Positions 52,591 through 61,800 of a stretch of DNA of 64,000 nt are shown in pieces. This stretch comes from Argyresthia goedartella. Lineage: Eukaryota; Arthropoda; Insecta; Lepidoptera; Argyresthiidae. Made by a program: the position numbers and the translations under genes. A model generated the notes under the pieces. It saw nothing but the letters and a program-made list of their open reading frames with translations, was not told the origin of the DNA and searched no databases. Where the stretch lies: positions 1,391,501-1,455,500 of the forward strand of contig OX463809.1 of NCBI GenBank assembly GCA_949825045.1, given 5' to 3'. Position 1 is the first letter of the stretch. Every line of letters starts with the position of its first letter.

Positions 52591-54835
52591 GACCTTCAAC
52601 ATGCCCGAGTAGAAATCCAGCATCTACATGACCTGCTACCAAATACACTACAATGTTATGCCAAAGAACAAAGTGAGTTAGCAGAACTCAGAGCCGCGAC
52701 GTCTGAGTTAGTTCAGCTACAACGCCAGAATGCGAAATTGGTGGGTATTCTAATTGAGAATGAGGAGAATGAGACCAGCAAGGAGGACGAGCCCACATCA
52801 CTAACTTTGGTCTCGACCCCCCTCAACGAGAGTGTTGCAGCGTCCACCGCTGCCCCAACCAAAAAACAGCGTCGCCGTCGTCGACGAGGAGGCACCTCGC
52901 AGCTCAACAGCGCGAGCACCGCGCCGCTAGCTGTCCCTGCTGAGGCGTGTATCATGCCGCAAGCATTAAATTACTTAACTTAAAAAATACGGAAGACCTG
53001 TGGGGTATAGCGTCAGTAATGTATATTTAAAATCTCATCATGTATATCCCCAGCACATTGTCAAAACGTTTAAATTACTTAACTTAAAAAATACGGAAGA
53101 CCTGTGGGGTATATCAGTCAAAGTCATTGGTTCAGTAATTCTAGTTATAGCCCCACACTTAGCTTATATATTCAATAAATGTGTTGACGATGGGGCTTTT
53201 CCAGACCTCATGAAACACAGTAAACTGATACCTCGGTTCAAGTCGGGAGATAAGGGCGATCCTTAAAATTTCAGACCAATATCTGTTCTTCCAACACTAA
53301 GTAAAATATTTGAAAAGATTATACTCAATCAAATGCTCTCACACTTCAACCGTACAAAACAACTCCACGCTAAACAATATGGTTTCACTAGGGGTAAATC
53401 GACTACGGATGCAGGTATTACCCTTATATCTCATATTTATTCTGCATGGGAGGCCGCACAGGATGTTATCGGAGTTTTTTGCGACCTGTCGAAGGCATTT
53501 GATTGTGTTGATCATAATACGCTATTAATTAAATTAAATCATTACGGAGTTAGAAATAAACCGTTGTATCTACTTAGATTATACCTAAGCAATAGAATTC
53601 AAAAGGCAGAAGTTAACGGCGTAAAATCTTATGGATCGGGTGTTAAAATTGGTGTTCCACAAGGTTCCATATTAGGCCCTTTCTTATTCCTGGTATATAT
53701 TAATGATCTGCCTTTCATGGTGGAGAAATTAACTGACATAGTGTTGTTTGCTGACGATTCTTCAATGGTCTTCAAAATTGAAAGACAAAAAGGAGATTTT
53801 GATGGTGTTAATGGTGTATTGTCTTTAACCTTGAATTGGTTCACAGTTAATAATTTATTGTTAAGTGCTGGTAAAACCAAGTGTATCAAATTCTCACTTC
53901 CAAATGTCAGGCAAGTTGAGACCAGTTTAGTGTTAGACAACAGCACGATAGAATTAGTAAATGATACGAAGTTTCTTGGAATAACCATTGATATCAAATT
54001 GCAGTGGGGACCCCACATAGATAAATTGGCTGGTAAATTAAGTACTGCGGCTTACACTGTTAGGAACATCAGACAAAGCACGGATGTGGCTACATCTATG
54101 CTAGTATATTTTAGTTACTTTCATAGTGTGATGTCCTATGGTATCTTGTTGTGGGGGAAAGCAGCGGATATTCAAACAATTTTTATTTTACAGAAAAGAG
54201 CTATTCGAGCAATTTACAATTTAAAACGAACAGACTCCTTAAGAGAGCTTTTTAAAGAAATTGACATACTAACAGTAGCTAGTCAATTTATTTTCGAAAA
54301 TATAATGTATGTACGCAAGAACCTTACAACATTTTCCAAACTTAGCGATAGCTGTAATGTTAAGCTAAGAAATAATCACAGACTATGTGCGCCCCGTTTT
54401 AGACTCGCGAAGGTTAGCAATTCTTTCAAGGGCCAGTGCATTCTCTACTACAATAAGATACCTCTGGAGATTTTGAAATTGCCATTTGAGCAATTTAAAA
54501 AGCATGTTAAAGCGACTTTGTCGAAAAAGGGATATTACAATGTTCAAGATTACTTAAATGACAGGACTGTATGGCGTTAATCTGGCTCAACACAGACCTT
54601 GCTGTTAATAGTTTTGTAATTATTTATTCCTGCTTATTAATCATAACAATTAAATTTTTCATATTTGTATTAGTTAAGCACAACCTATTTTTAAAAGAGA
54701 TCTAAAAATCAATCTGTGGGAGTTTCTACGCCCTTCTTCTCCCACAGTGGTCCAATGTAGAGAAGAGGCAAAAAATGACGTTTGCTAAGTATATTTAAAT
54801 ATCTACAGTAATAAAGTACTTTGACTTTGACTGTG
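52591..54835 (+). mobile_element. Jockey-like LINE inside the LTR element
   Basis: It contains an ORF1 remnant (about 52591-52983: coiled coil KEQSELAELRAATSELVQLQ, then an acidic stretch and KKQRRRRRRGG), directly joined to the N-terminal part of the RT. The endonuclease is deleted. A 45-bp segment (TTAAATTACTTAACTTAAAA... GTGGGGTATA) is present twice (about 52966 and 53070), marking the rearranged junction. The 3' UTR ends AGTACTTTGACTTTGACT (54835). Its 3' end is the parent type of fragments at 9.1, 35.6 and 60.2 kb. Confidence 0.85.
53000..54580 (+). pseudogene. Reverse transcriptase frame with one premature stop
   Basis: A single frame runs from 53000 to TAA at 54580, broken only by TAA at 53264-53266. 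It covers LWGISVKVIGSVILVIAPHL, FKSGDKGDP, the stop, then NFRPISVLPTLSKIFEKIIL. The palm follows (GVFCDLSKAFDCVDHNTLL), then [20 protein letters not shown], the catalytic IVLFADDSSMVFK and TKFLGITIDIKLQWGPHI, ending YYNVQDYLND. The downstream 415 residues from 53333 are fully open. Active-site Asp residues are intact, but the stop lies in the conserved RPIS motif region. Confidence 0.85.
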
Positions 54836-55207
54836 CTGAATCAGCGTCAGCATTAAATCTGTAACCTTGGCTGTAGGCAGTCAACGTGCGTGCTCTTCAC
54901 TCTTGAGTGAATATTAAGTTGATGAAATTTGTGTGCCTAAAAACCTTGGTTTTTGGCAACATAGGGCACATCTTGTACACCAATCGTTTATATATATATA
55001 TATATATATTCAGTGATTTGATTATTCTTCGTGCGATGTTCTTCCTGGATGAATTCAATATTCGTTGAATTAGGTATTCAATTTCAATACTCTTCTGGGG
55101 GCTGGAACGGCTTCCTATGTGTTGAACGTAAAAAGCTGCTTGCTGTGAATGAATTTGCCGACGCGTTCGTTTTTGCTGGTGAAATCTCCATTTTGATAAA
55201 TCAGCAG

Positions 55208-55480
55208 TCAGCTGACTATCGGTTCTTGCGGTATCTTGAGTTCGATGCGGGAAATCTTCAGTTGAAATCTTTTGGCTTCTGGTCCGTTTTCAAATCTGGT
55301 CCGGTCATGGCTTGCTTGATGTCGTCTTGGTTTGGGTGGGGTCTTGATTATGGAGTTCTGCAGCGTGGTTTGAAATAGGTATGCAAACCGAAGTCGGGGC
55401 TCGGCGATCTTGGACGAAGTGCTTCTTGCTTGCACTTCTAAGGTGGCAGCACACGGAGTTTCCTTCGCGGCTGGGTCCAT
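55208..55480 (-). pseudogene. Possible gag start of the LTR element (90 codons)
   Basis: The minus-strand ATG at 55480 lies about 50 nt after the 5' LTR and candidate primer site. It reads MDPAAKETPCAATLEVQARS before a stop. Position suggests the start of gag; no retroviral zinc knuckle or capsid motif is visible in the remaining piece. The assignment rests on location. Confidence 0.35.
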
Positions 55481-55864
55481 GCTGTAATTACCGAAGGTTG
55501 CTGATGTTCAGAAGTCAGGTCACCACTTTGCCAGAGGCAATTATAAGGAGAGCGACATCTTCGGGAGTAAAGTAAAAGGCTTGAGATGCGCGCAAATACT
55601 AGACTAATTTATTATAGGAAAAACTTAGCTTGTATACAACTTACTACAAAACTACGTGATGAATATAATAAAAAAAATAAAAAAAAATAATACCTTGGAC
55701 ACTATTTACACACATTGATCTAGCCCCAAACTAGGATTCCCTGTATCTTGGGTACTAGACAGCGATTATAAATATACCTTATCTGTGACGGTCGTCAACT
55801 TATCTTAACATTACGTGGAAATAGATTTTTCCGCATAACTGTCGCGGGCGTACGTGCCAGCACA

Positions 55865-56345
55865 AAGGATAAAGGGGGCTTCGCTTCGCTCACCTCCTTT
55901 ACCCTTCACCTAAGCTACCGCAATGTTTTGCCCTGATATAAGCTGTGCAAATCAGCTGTTGTCTTGACGCCATCTTGTTTTACCAACACGCTGGCTTTCG
56001 GTAAGACAGATTGTTAAACGTTTTCGACGATGCTTTATTTATATCAAAATGTCTTGGTTAAACGTCGGTATTTAAATAACGGTCTAGAGAGCTAGTTAAG
56101 TGTCTGATTTAACCAACCAACTGCGACATATCGATTATGTACATCGAATTTCGATTTAGTAATATCTGATCCTGAACAGTACACACAGTACTTTGCCCAG
56201 ACGTCATTCGAGCCAGGCGCCTGCTAGCGCGCCCGGGTAGTACAAACCCTTTTTTTGTGAGTTCGGTGCCAGGCCCTGAGGAACTGTATGTAGTTGTAAT
56301 TTTGTAATATTATGTAGGCACCTTCCTCGAAAAAAACATTGGTTT
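55865..56345 (+). repeat. Right copy of about 475-bp direct duplication (A'), hairpin module copy 9
   Basis: It begins exactly at the LTR edge with AAGGATAAAGGGGGCTTCGC, so the module's left word is missing. It runs to AACATTGGTTT and continues into unduplicated sequence GGGTGGTAGATTTC. Confidence 0.9.
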
Positions 56346-56837
56346 GGGTGGTAGATTTCGTATTTATGTAAAAATGATATTTCTTACTCAAGCACGCAGG
56401 TTAATAAGAAGTCACATATGTACAAAAAAAAACATATCATAATGTCATAACATTCAAATAGCGAACGCCGACGCCCGCCTGCGTGCCGCCCCTAGTTTGT
56501 CTGTGAAGTTGGTACTACAGAACTACGAAAATTAGCGTTGAAGGCCTGGCCTTCAACATAATGCTGAGTCCGACGCCATTTATAATGACAGTGACACACC
56601 ACGACTGTCATTTCATTTTATATCATGTGTCATTGCAATTTTTTATCTCTGTGTTTTGTTTCTTTGTTGTAATTGTAGTGTGTTCACTCTCTTTATAATA
56701 AATGTTTCTTTCTTCCTTTCTTTCTTTCAGGTTAAAGTAAAATAACAAACAATAGAAATAATGTCAGTAGGTAAAAAAATTTGCCATGCCGCGGTTTCTT
56801 CAAAAATTGTTTATTTTTTGACCTACAAACGTAAAAT
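56346..56837. other. Intronic; MITE fragment and (CTTT)n
   Basis: The reverse fragment of the 12-kb/49.6-kb MITE lies at about 56455-56530 (GCGAACGCCGACGCCCGCCT, CCTAGTTTGTCTGTGAAGTT). A GAAGGCCTGGCCTTC palindrome (about 56551) and a TTTCTTTCTTCCTTTCTTTC run (56704-56728) are also present. Confidence 0.65.
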
Positions 56838-57172
56838 GCTTTCATGGGCCCTGTCAGTCTTGTAAGCACTTTCATGGGCCCTGTCAGTCTTGTAAGCACT
56901 TTCATGGGCCCTGTCAGTCTTGTAAGCACTTTTATGGGCCCTGTCAGTCTTGTAAGCACTTTCATGGGCCCTGTCAGTCTTGTAAGCACTTTCATGGGCC
57001 CTGTCAGTCTTGTAAGCACTTTCATGGGCCCTGTCAGTCTTGTAAGCACTTTCATGGTCCCTGTCAGACTTGTAAGCACTTTCATGGACCCTGTCAGTCT
57101 TGTAAGCACTTTCATGGGCCCTGTCAGTCTTGTAAGCACTTTCATGGGCCCTGTCAATCCTGTAAGCACTAC
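56838..57172. repeat. Minisatellite, 30 bp x 11
   Basis: Eleven copies of CTTTCATGGGCCCTGTCAGT plus CTTGTAAGCA, with a few substitutions. It contains a GGGCCC palindrome per unit. The 30-bp length keeps frames open on both strands; no host gene evidence. Confidence 0.95.
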
Positions 57173-57233
57173 GGAGAATCTCCAACCCCCTCTCCCCCCC
57201 CCCCGTGTTTGATAAACTCCTATTATATTCTTA

Positions 57234-57540
57234 ACTTCAAAAAGGATTAAACACCACCAATTTGTCAAGTTTTCCAGCTGTTCTATTATATTCACAACTT
57301 CAAAAAGGATTAAACACCACCAATTTGTCAAGTTTTCCAGCTGTTCTATTATATTCACAACTTCAAAAAGGATTAAACACCACCAATTTGTCAAGTTTTC
57401 CAGCTGTTCTATTATATTCACAACTTCAAAAAGGATTAAACACCACCAATTTGTCAAGTTTTCCAGCTGTTCTATTATATTCACAACTTCAAAAAGGATT
57501 AAACACCACCAATTTGTCAAGTTTTCCATCTGTTCTATTT
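57234..57540. repeat. Minisatellite, 63 bp x 5
   Basis: Five copies of a unit beginning AACTTCAAAAAGGATTAAAC and containing GTCAAGTTTTCCAGCTGTTC. It starts about 60 bp after the 30-bp array, with a C-rich spacer (57188-57205). Intron 2 of the four-pass gene. Confidence 0.95.
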
Positions 57541-57981
57541 CAGTCCTATTTTTCATAATCTAAAAACTAATAAACCGATTTTGATAAAACTTGCAATTTC
57601 CTGAAGTTTTCTATCATCTCTTTGTTGCCCAGCTCATATTAATAAGCTAGAATACTATAGTTACACGTAATATCCATTTATTGTCCATATTTAAAATACA
57701 ACTGTAACTATTTTGATAAAACTTACTCTCTTTCCTAAGTTGGGTTAAATGTTAGCCAATAAAAAATAATGGACAAAATACGATCTATGATTTTGGACAA
57801 ACACGAAGACAAACATACATATACACATACATACATATGAAAATTTTCATACTTGTTTGTTAGCCCTAAATAATAACAAGTGAAAATATTTGGCGTTTCT
57901 GATAATATTACCTACATACGTATATAATTGTGAACCTCTGCTTTTTTGATGTCTGTTAATAATCCTAATGATCTGTTTCAG
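57541..57981. other. End of intron 2
   Basis: AT-rich sequence with (ACATACAT)n-like words near 57815. It ends AATGATCTGTTTCAG, a good acceptor for exon 3. Confidence 0.55.
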
Positions 57982-58123
57982 AATGCCGGCATCTTATTGG
58001 ATATCTACGTCAACGTGTACCTGGTGGAACCTGTGATCCTGCTCATTGTGATTGTATGTTGTAGTATTGCAATACCTTCAAAACCATCAATCTTAATTGT
58101 ACAGGCAATTTTTGCATTAATCC
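57982..58123 (+). CDS. Four-pass membrane protein, coding exon 3
   Basis: Bounded by CTGTTTCAG and TTAATCC/GTAAGTAC; 142 nt, entering in phase 0 and leaving in phase 1. It reads NAGILLDIYVNVYLVEPVIL, LIVIVCCSIAIPSKPSILIV and QAIFALI: a third membrane segment (about residues 105-119 of the joined protein) with a Cys-Cys pair, a short Pro-Ser-Lys-Pro turn and the start of a fourth hydrophobic segment. Hydrophobic content and consensus splice sites argue for a real exon. Confidence 0.8.
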
Positions 58124-58379
58124 GTAAGTACTGGATGTATAATATTTCCGTATCTGTGGTTCTGGTCATTTTCTGACCGTCTCTGCTCACACAACTGCCA
58201 CCTCTAAGTCTGACGTCACTCAACGGCTGCCAATCGCTGTCTCTTTAGGAAAATGACAGCGCTAGTATGTCATTTAAGTAGCACTTGATTTAAGTGATGT
58301 TTCGGCATCGGACCTACCTAGACCTAGAGCATAACGAGCTTCATTTATATTGTATTTACTTTTTAACACGATGTTTCAG

Positions 58380-58432
58380 TATGGCCGTTCGGTTTTCTCG
58401 CTGTGAATAGCTACGCCGTGCAAAATGCATGA
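58380..58432 (+). CDS. Four-pass membrane protein, last coding exon
   Basis: It follows AACACGATGTTTCAG. The C carried from exon 3 plus TA makes Leu, then WPFGFLAVNSYAVQNA and TGA (58430-58432). This completes the fourth hydrophobic segment and a short tail, for a total of 152 residues. A further GTAAGTT donor-like site follows the stop at about 58451, so the 3' UTR may be spliced or an alternative 3' end may exist. The intron before this exon is only 256 bp, unlike the two 6.9-kb introns upstream. Confidence 0.7.
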
Positions 58433-58494
58433 TGCACAATGAAAAATCATGGTAAGTTATTGTATCAACATACACATACATGTCCTCGCGGGTT

Positions 58495-58560
58495 TTCCCA
58501 TAGGGGTGGCAGAGGCACGGCGCCCACCGAGGTGCGGGAGGAGTGACATTACTGATGTAC
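58495..58560 (-). mobile_element. SINE fragment
   Basis: CCCATAGGGGTGGCAGAGGC and ACGGCGCCCAC match the tail-proximal body of the SINE at 5.0 kb in the same (minus) orientation. Confidence 0.5.
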
Positions 58561-59644
58561 CGACCCGCTCAGTTGAGGCCTTTGTATCGGAAAAATACGC
58601 TATTTGACAGCTAGTCAAAATAGATACTTTTTAGGAACTGTCAAAACGTTAATTTCGTTCACGAGTTCTATGAAATACTGGCATGTGACGTCACATTCAA
58701 ATGCTGTCTTTTTAACACAGAATTGCGTTTATAAAATAGAATTTCTGGACGTTTTTGTTGCAATAGGTTTAGCTTGAGACATGTTTCTAGATTTATTGGA
58801 CTACCTTGTCAAATAGCGGCTCTTAGTAGTTGAAATGGACACAGTACACAAGAAATAGCTAGTGTTATGTGAAACAACATCTATCTCGTTTTTTTTGGTT
58901 TAGTGACATGTAATGTTTTTAAGCACAGGTTGCAGAAAAATGATATTGATAGCATATATTTTATTGAGATTCGGGAAGTGACTCCTTTCAGGAACAGCGC
59001 TATAAAGATGGGTATTCGACAATACGTATCGCCTTAAGCGATACGGCTGTAGTACCTTCTAGGTATTATTGAGCTGGGTAGCCACTCACAGGTCCTAACG
59101 CCTGGACCTATTGAAATCTATTGTTCCCATGTTGACTTCAGGAAAGTGTTGGCCAATATTTTCAGCATTTTGTTATAGTATTCAGCTTATCTTTAACCCT
59201 CAAATACACTACAGATATAATCAACTCATATAGGTAGTATTTGTTGTTATTGCTCTCTTTTTATTTTTCGGGTTTAACTTTTCTCCTAAAGAGCGACAGT
59301 CATACTTGTAAGATGTACTAAGCTCTTTAAATAAAGATTAAAAAAAGCGTCTATGATGAACACCACTTATATCAAAGAAATCTATTTTCTACATACAATT
59401 TTTCATAGTAGTAAGGAAGACCAGATAAAATGTATTGTATTGTATAAATTGGAAATTGATATGACTTTTTCCATTACTTTCCTGTTTATATTTGAAACAA
59501 GATCCAGTCCAGTCAGATCCATTAGTTTTATATTTACATACAGTTTGTATTATATTATAAGTATTTAGTATATAATTACAGTAATTATATATTTTAATTT
59601 ATTTATTAATATTTATGTAAGTGCTGGTTTGCACGTCATATTGT
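58561..59644. other. No recognised feature
   Basis: AT-rich sequence downstream of the four-pass gene; a poly(A) signal could not be assigned with confidence. Confidence 0.45.
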
Positions 59645-59795
59645 TGTTCACATAGGTCTACCCCTGCTCAGCAATCAACATTTCCCACTTTAACTTGGTT
59701 TGCTGGAAGAGATCTCTTATTAGAAATAAGCTCGCCTTTGTACACTATTTTTATGTAACTCTTTTTTATACCATTTGTTTGCAATAAATAAATTA
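59645..59795 (+). mobile_element. LINE 3' end fragment
   Basis: GGTTTGCTGGAAGAGATCTC, AATAAGCTCGCCTTTGTAC and GCAATAAATAAAT match the reverse fragment at 26340-26480. Confidence 0.65.
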
Positions 59796-59861
59796 GGAAA
59801 TTATGAATCCACACTACGTCATAATCAAGTTGCCACGTATATCTGTCACCGTAAGTAAAAC

Positions 59862-60175
59862 AAAACCGTTAGTTGATAAACTAACGCGTTAGTTGATTTT
59901 ATTTTGTTCTTGCATGTCAACCTAACACGAAGACTATTCGGGACTTCGCTGCGCTCGCCCCCTCTAGTCTTCACCTAAGCTCCCGCAGTGTTTGCCCTGG
60001 TATTCCGTTTGCAATTCAAGTTTAAACAAGTTCAGTATTTAACTATTTTAACCGTTAGTTTATCAACTAACGCGTCATATAGTAAGCAGTACTCTACAGT
60101 TTACTATTTGTCGATAGTTGACCAACTAACGAGAAAAACAACGTTAGTTTATCAACTAATGGTTTTGACTATCTT
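59862..60175 (+). mobile_element. Inverted-repeat element enclosing hairpin module copy 10
   Basis: AAACCGTTAGTTGATAAACT (59864) is inverted at the right end (GTTAGTTTATCAACTAATGG, about 60142-60165). The module occupies 59905-60000, with the stem GAAGACTATTCGGG / TAGTCTTC and the loop CTTCGCTGCGCTCGC. It is collinear with 33718-33960. Confidence 0.75.
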
Positions 60176-60179
60176 ACGG

Positions 60180-60295
60180 TGTCAAAGTCAAAGTCAAAGT
60201 CCAAGTACTTTATTACTGTAGATATTTACATAACTTAGCAAACGTCAATTTTGCCTCTTCTCTACATTGGACCACTGTGGGAGATAAGGTGACAT
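60180..60295 (-). mobile_element. LINE 3' end fragment
   Basis: GTCAAAGTCAAAGTCCAAGT, ACTTTATTACTGTAGATATT and CTCTACATTGGACCACTGTG are the reverse of the 3' end of the LINE at 52.6-54.8 kb, including its CTTTGA tail. Confidence 0.8.
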
Positions 60296-61085
60296 ATCCA
60301 TCCATCGTTGAAGTGGCATCTATGATCCATAAAATCTTTGATATGACAGATAACCTAAAACTTCATAAAATCCACTTTTTAAACACTAGGGATATTACCA
60401 AAACAATCGGAAAGAAACGAAATTGAAAAAAGAACGTCAAAATCTATCCAAATTTGCTGCACCCAATTCACAAATGTTTGAAGAGTGTATCGATTCATTT
60501 GATTAATCAAAGTTTTTAAGCACTAACCCCTCACTAACAGGCTAAGGCTGACACCCGTCAAGCATCATATTATCCTTCTCATACTGTAGTGAGGATGTGA
60601 TAGGGCTGGACCGCTATACCTTAACCTGCTAGTATCGTGTTTTGAACGACAGGCGTGATTTTTTTCATTTGGTAATGTGACATCTTTTAACGATCGAAAA
60701 ACAAAAATTTAGGGAAAAACCTGTAGGTTAGGTTAGTTTAGAAAGTGTGCAGCCAGCGGAGCTTGGGTTCCTCACCTGGAATATCAATTGAGTGTGAAAT
60801 TAGTCTTGTGATGTTACCTGTTTTGAGGTTAGAATGTGTTTTTTCGTAATTTTGTTAAAAATATGAGCTTAATAAGAGTGGTAAACTAAAAACACCCTTA
60901 CATCTAAAAGCCCGAGGCCGGATTCTAAGTTTTAACTCAAATTAGGTAACTAAAATTCATATTATAATTTAGTATCGAGAAAATGTTGGAATTGATACTG
61001 CGAGTCTGGGCGGGTAAACTGCCGAGCTTCCATATAAGATAAACATAACTTATAGAGGAGAGGAGACAACAGTAGATTGATAACC
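60296..61085. other. No recognised feature
   Basis: AT-rich sequence without identifiable genes. Confidence 0.45.
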
Positions 61086-61089
61086 AAGG

Positions 61090-61202
61090 GTGGGAAGTGA
61101 TCCATTTCACCCGAGCTCGTTCGAGCGCCAGTAGTTCGAGGGTGAAATGGGTTACTTTCACCCGAGTTAAACACTCTACTTTTCATTTCGACTGTCAGGA
61201 AA
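61090..61202. repeat. Palindromic repeat related to 1.2 kb
   Basis: AGTGATCCATTTCACCC and GGGTGAAATGGGTTACT flank a loop containing GAGCTCGTTCGAGCG. The following ACTCTACTTTTCATTTCGAC parallels the sequence right of the 1.2-kb palindrome. Confidence 0.6.
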
Positions 61203-61458
61203 ACAGGGACTTGACATTTTTAGCAGAGCTCCAGTTCACGAAATAGTTGTATGCCTTAAGAAATCTCTCCTTAGAGCACTGCGGTAATAGATTGTTAACA
61301 ACAGCTTTTGCCTGTTGCAGCAGCAGCTACTTGCTTCACTAACTCTGATCGCTAATAATAATAACTTATTGGCATACGACCTTGTGTTTACAATAGGTAG
61401 GTATACATTAAAAGCTTTTATTTAACTTGCAATATATGTTGTCCTATGATTCCACCCA

Positions 61459-61542
61459 CAGAACATTTAATAATAGGTTAAATGTTATTAAATGTTCTGT
61501 GATTCCACCCGAACAAACATACCTATTTGTTCGGGTGGAATC
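61459..61542. repeat. Two adjacent hairpins sharing a GATTCCACCC word
   Basis: Hairpin 1: CAGAACATTTAATAA (61459-61473) with TTATTAAATGTTCTG (61485-61499). Hairpin 2: GATTCCACCCGAACAAA (61501-61517) with its perfect complement (61526-61542). The word GATTCCACCC also precedes hairpin 1. Confidence 0.9.
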
Positions 61543-61664
61543 TTGCAACTTAATTTTCAAGCAGATATTTTTTTTAACCGATTGAGCTGTAATTTTGCAA
61601 TAATATAAACTCGGGTAACAGTCCCAGTAGGTAATTATAACTACCTATAGCGTCCTATAACATC

Positions 61665-61800
61665 AGAGTATTTTTTGTTCAGTGATTTTCTTTGTGATCA
61701 CCGTGTTTTACCGTGCAGCGAGCGACGAGCGACGACGCAACAAATCCGCACCGCAACCCGCGGCGCTAAGCGACAACCCTAGCCGTTTGAGCAAGAGTAG
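61665..61800 (+). promoter_or_regulatory. Possible promoter / 5' UTR
   Basis: A TTCAGTGATT initiator-like word is followed by a GC-rich stretch (GTGCAGCGAGCGACGAGCGA, CAACCCGCGGCGCTAAGCG) that stands out from the AT-rich background. No downstream coding exon was found. Weak, composition-based call. Confidence 0.25.

Larger units (their letters stand above)
51831..55864 (-). mobile_element. LTR retrotransposon remnant with nested LINE
   Basis: LTRs are at 51831-52063 (3' LTR on the minus strand) and 55529-55864 (5' LTR). On the minus strand each starts TGTGC.GGCACGTACGCCCG, has a TATA(T/C)AAG promoter-like box and an AATAAA signal, and ends CTCTGGCA. A purine tract (AAAGGGGGGAG) precedes the 3' LTR. 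TGGTGACC three bases after the 5' LTR could be a tRNA primer site. The right LTR carries about 103 extra bases (about 55666-55770). The interior keeps a possible gag start (55480-55208) and is largely occupied by a plus-strand LINE. The two flanks do not form a target duplication. Confidence 0.75.

Noticed and set aside
54990..55011. (TA)n run as a promoter TATA region
   Set aside because: A simple AT dinucleotide run inside the remains of the LTR element, with no associated gene start.
56732..57558. Frames of 120-274 codons on both strands with repeating peptides
   Set aside because: The 30-bp and 63-bp tandem units are multiples of three, so all frames stay open by periodicity; not evidence of a gene.
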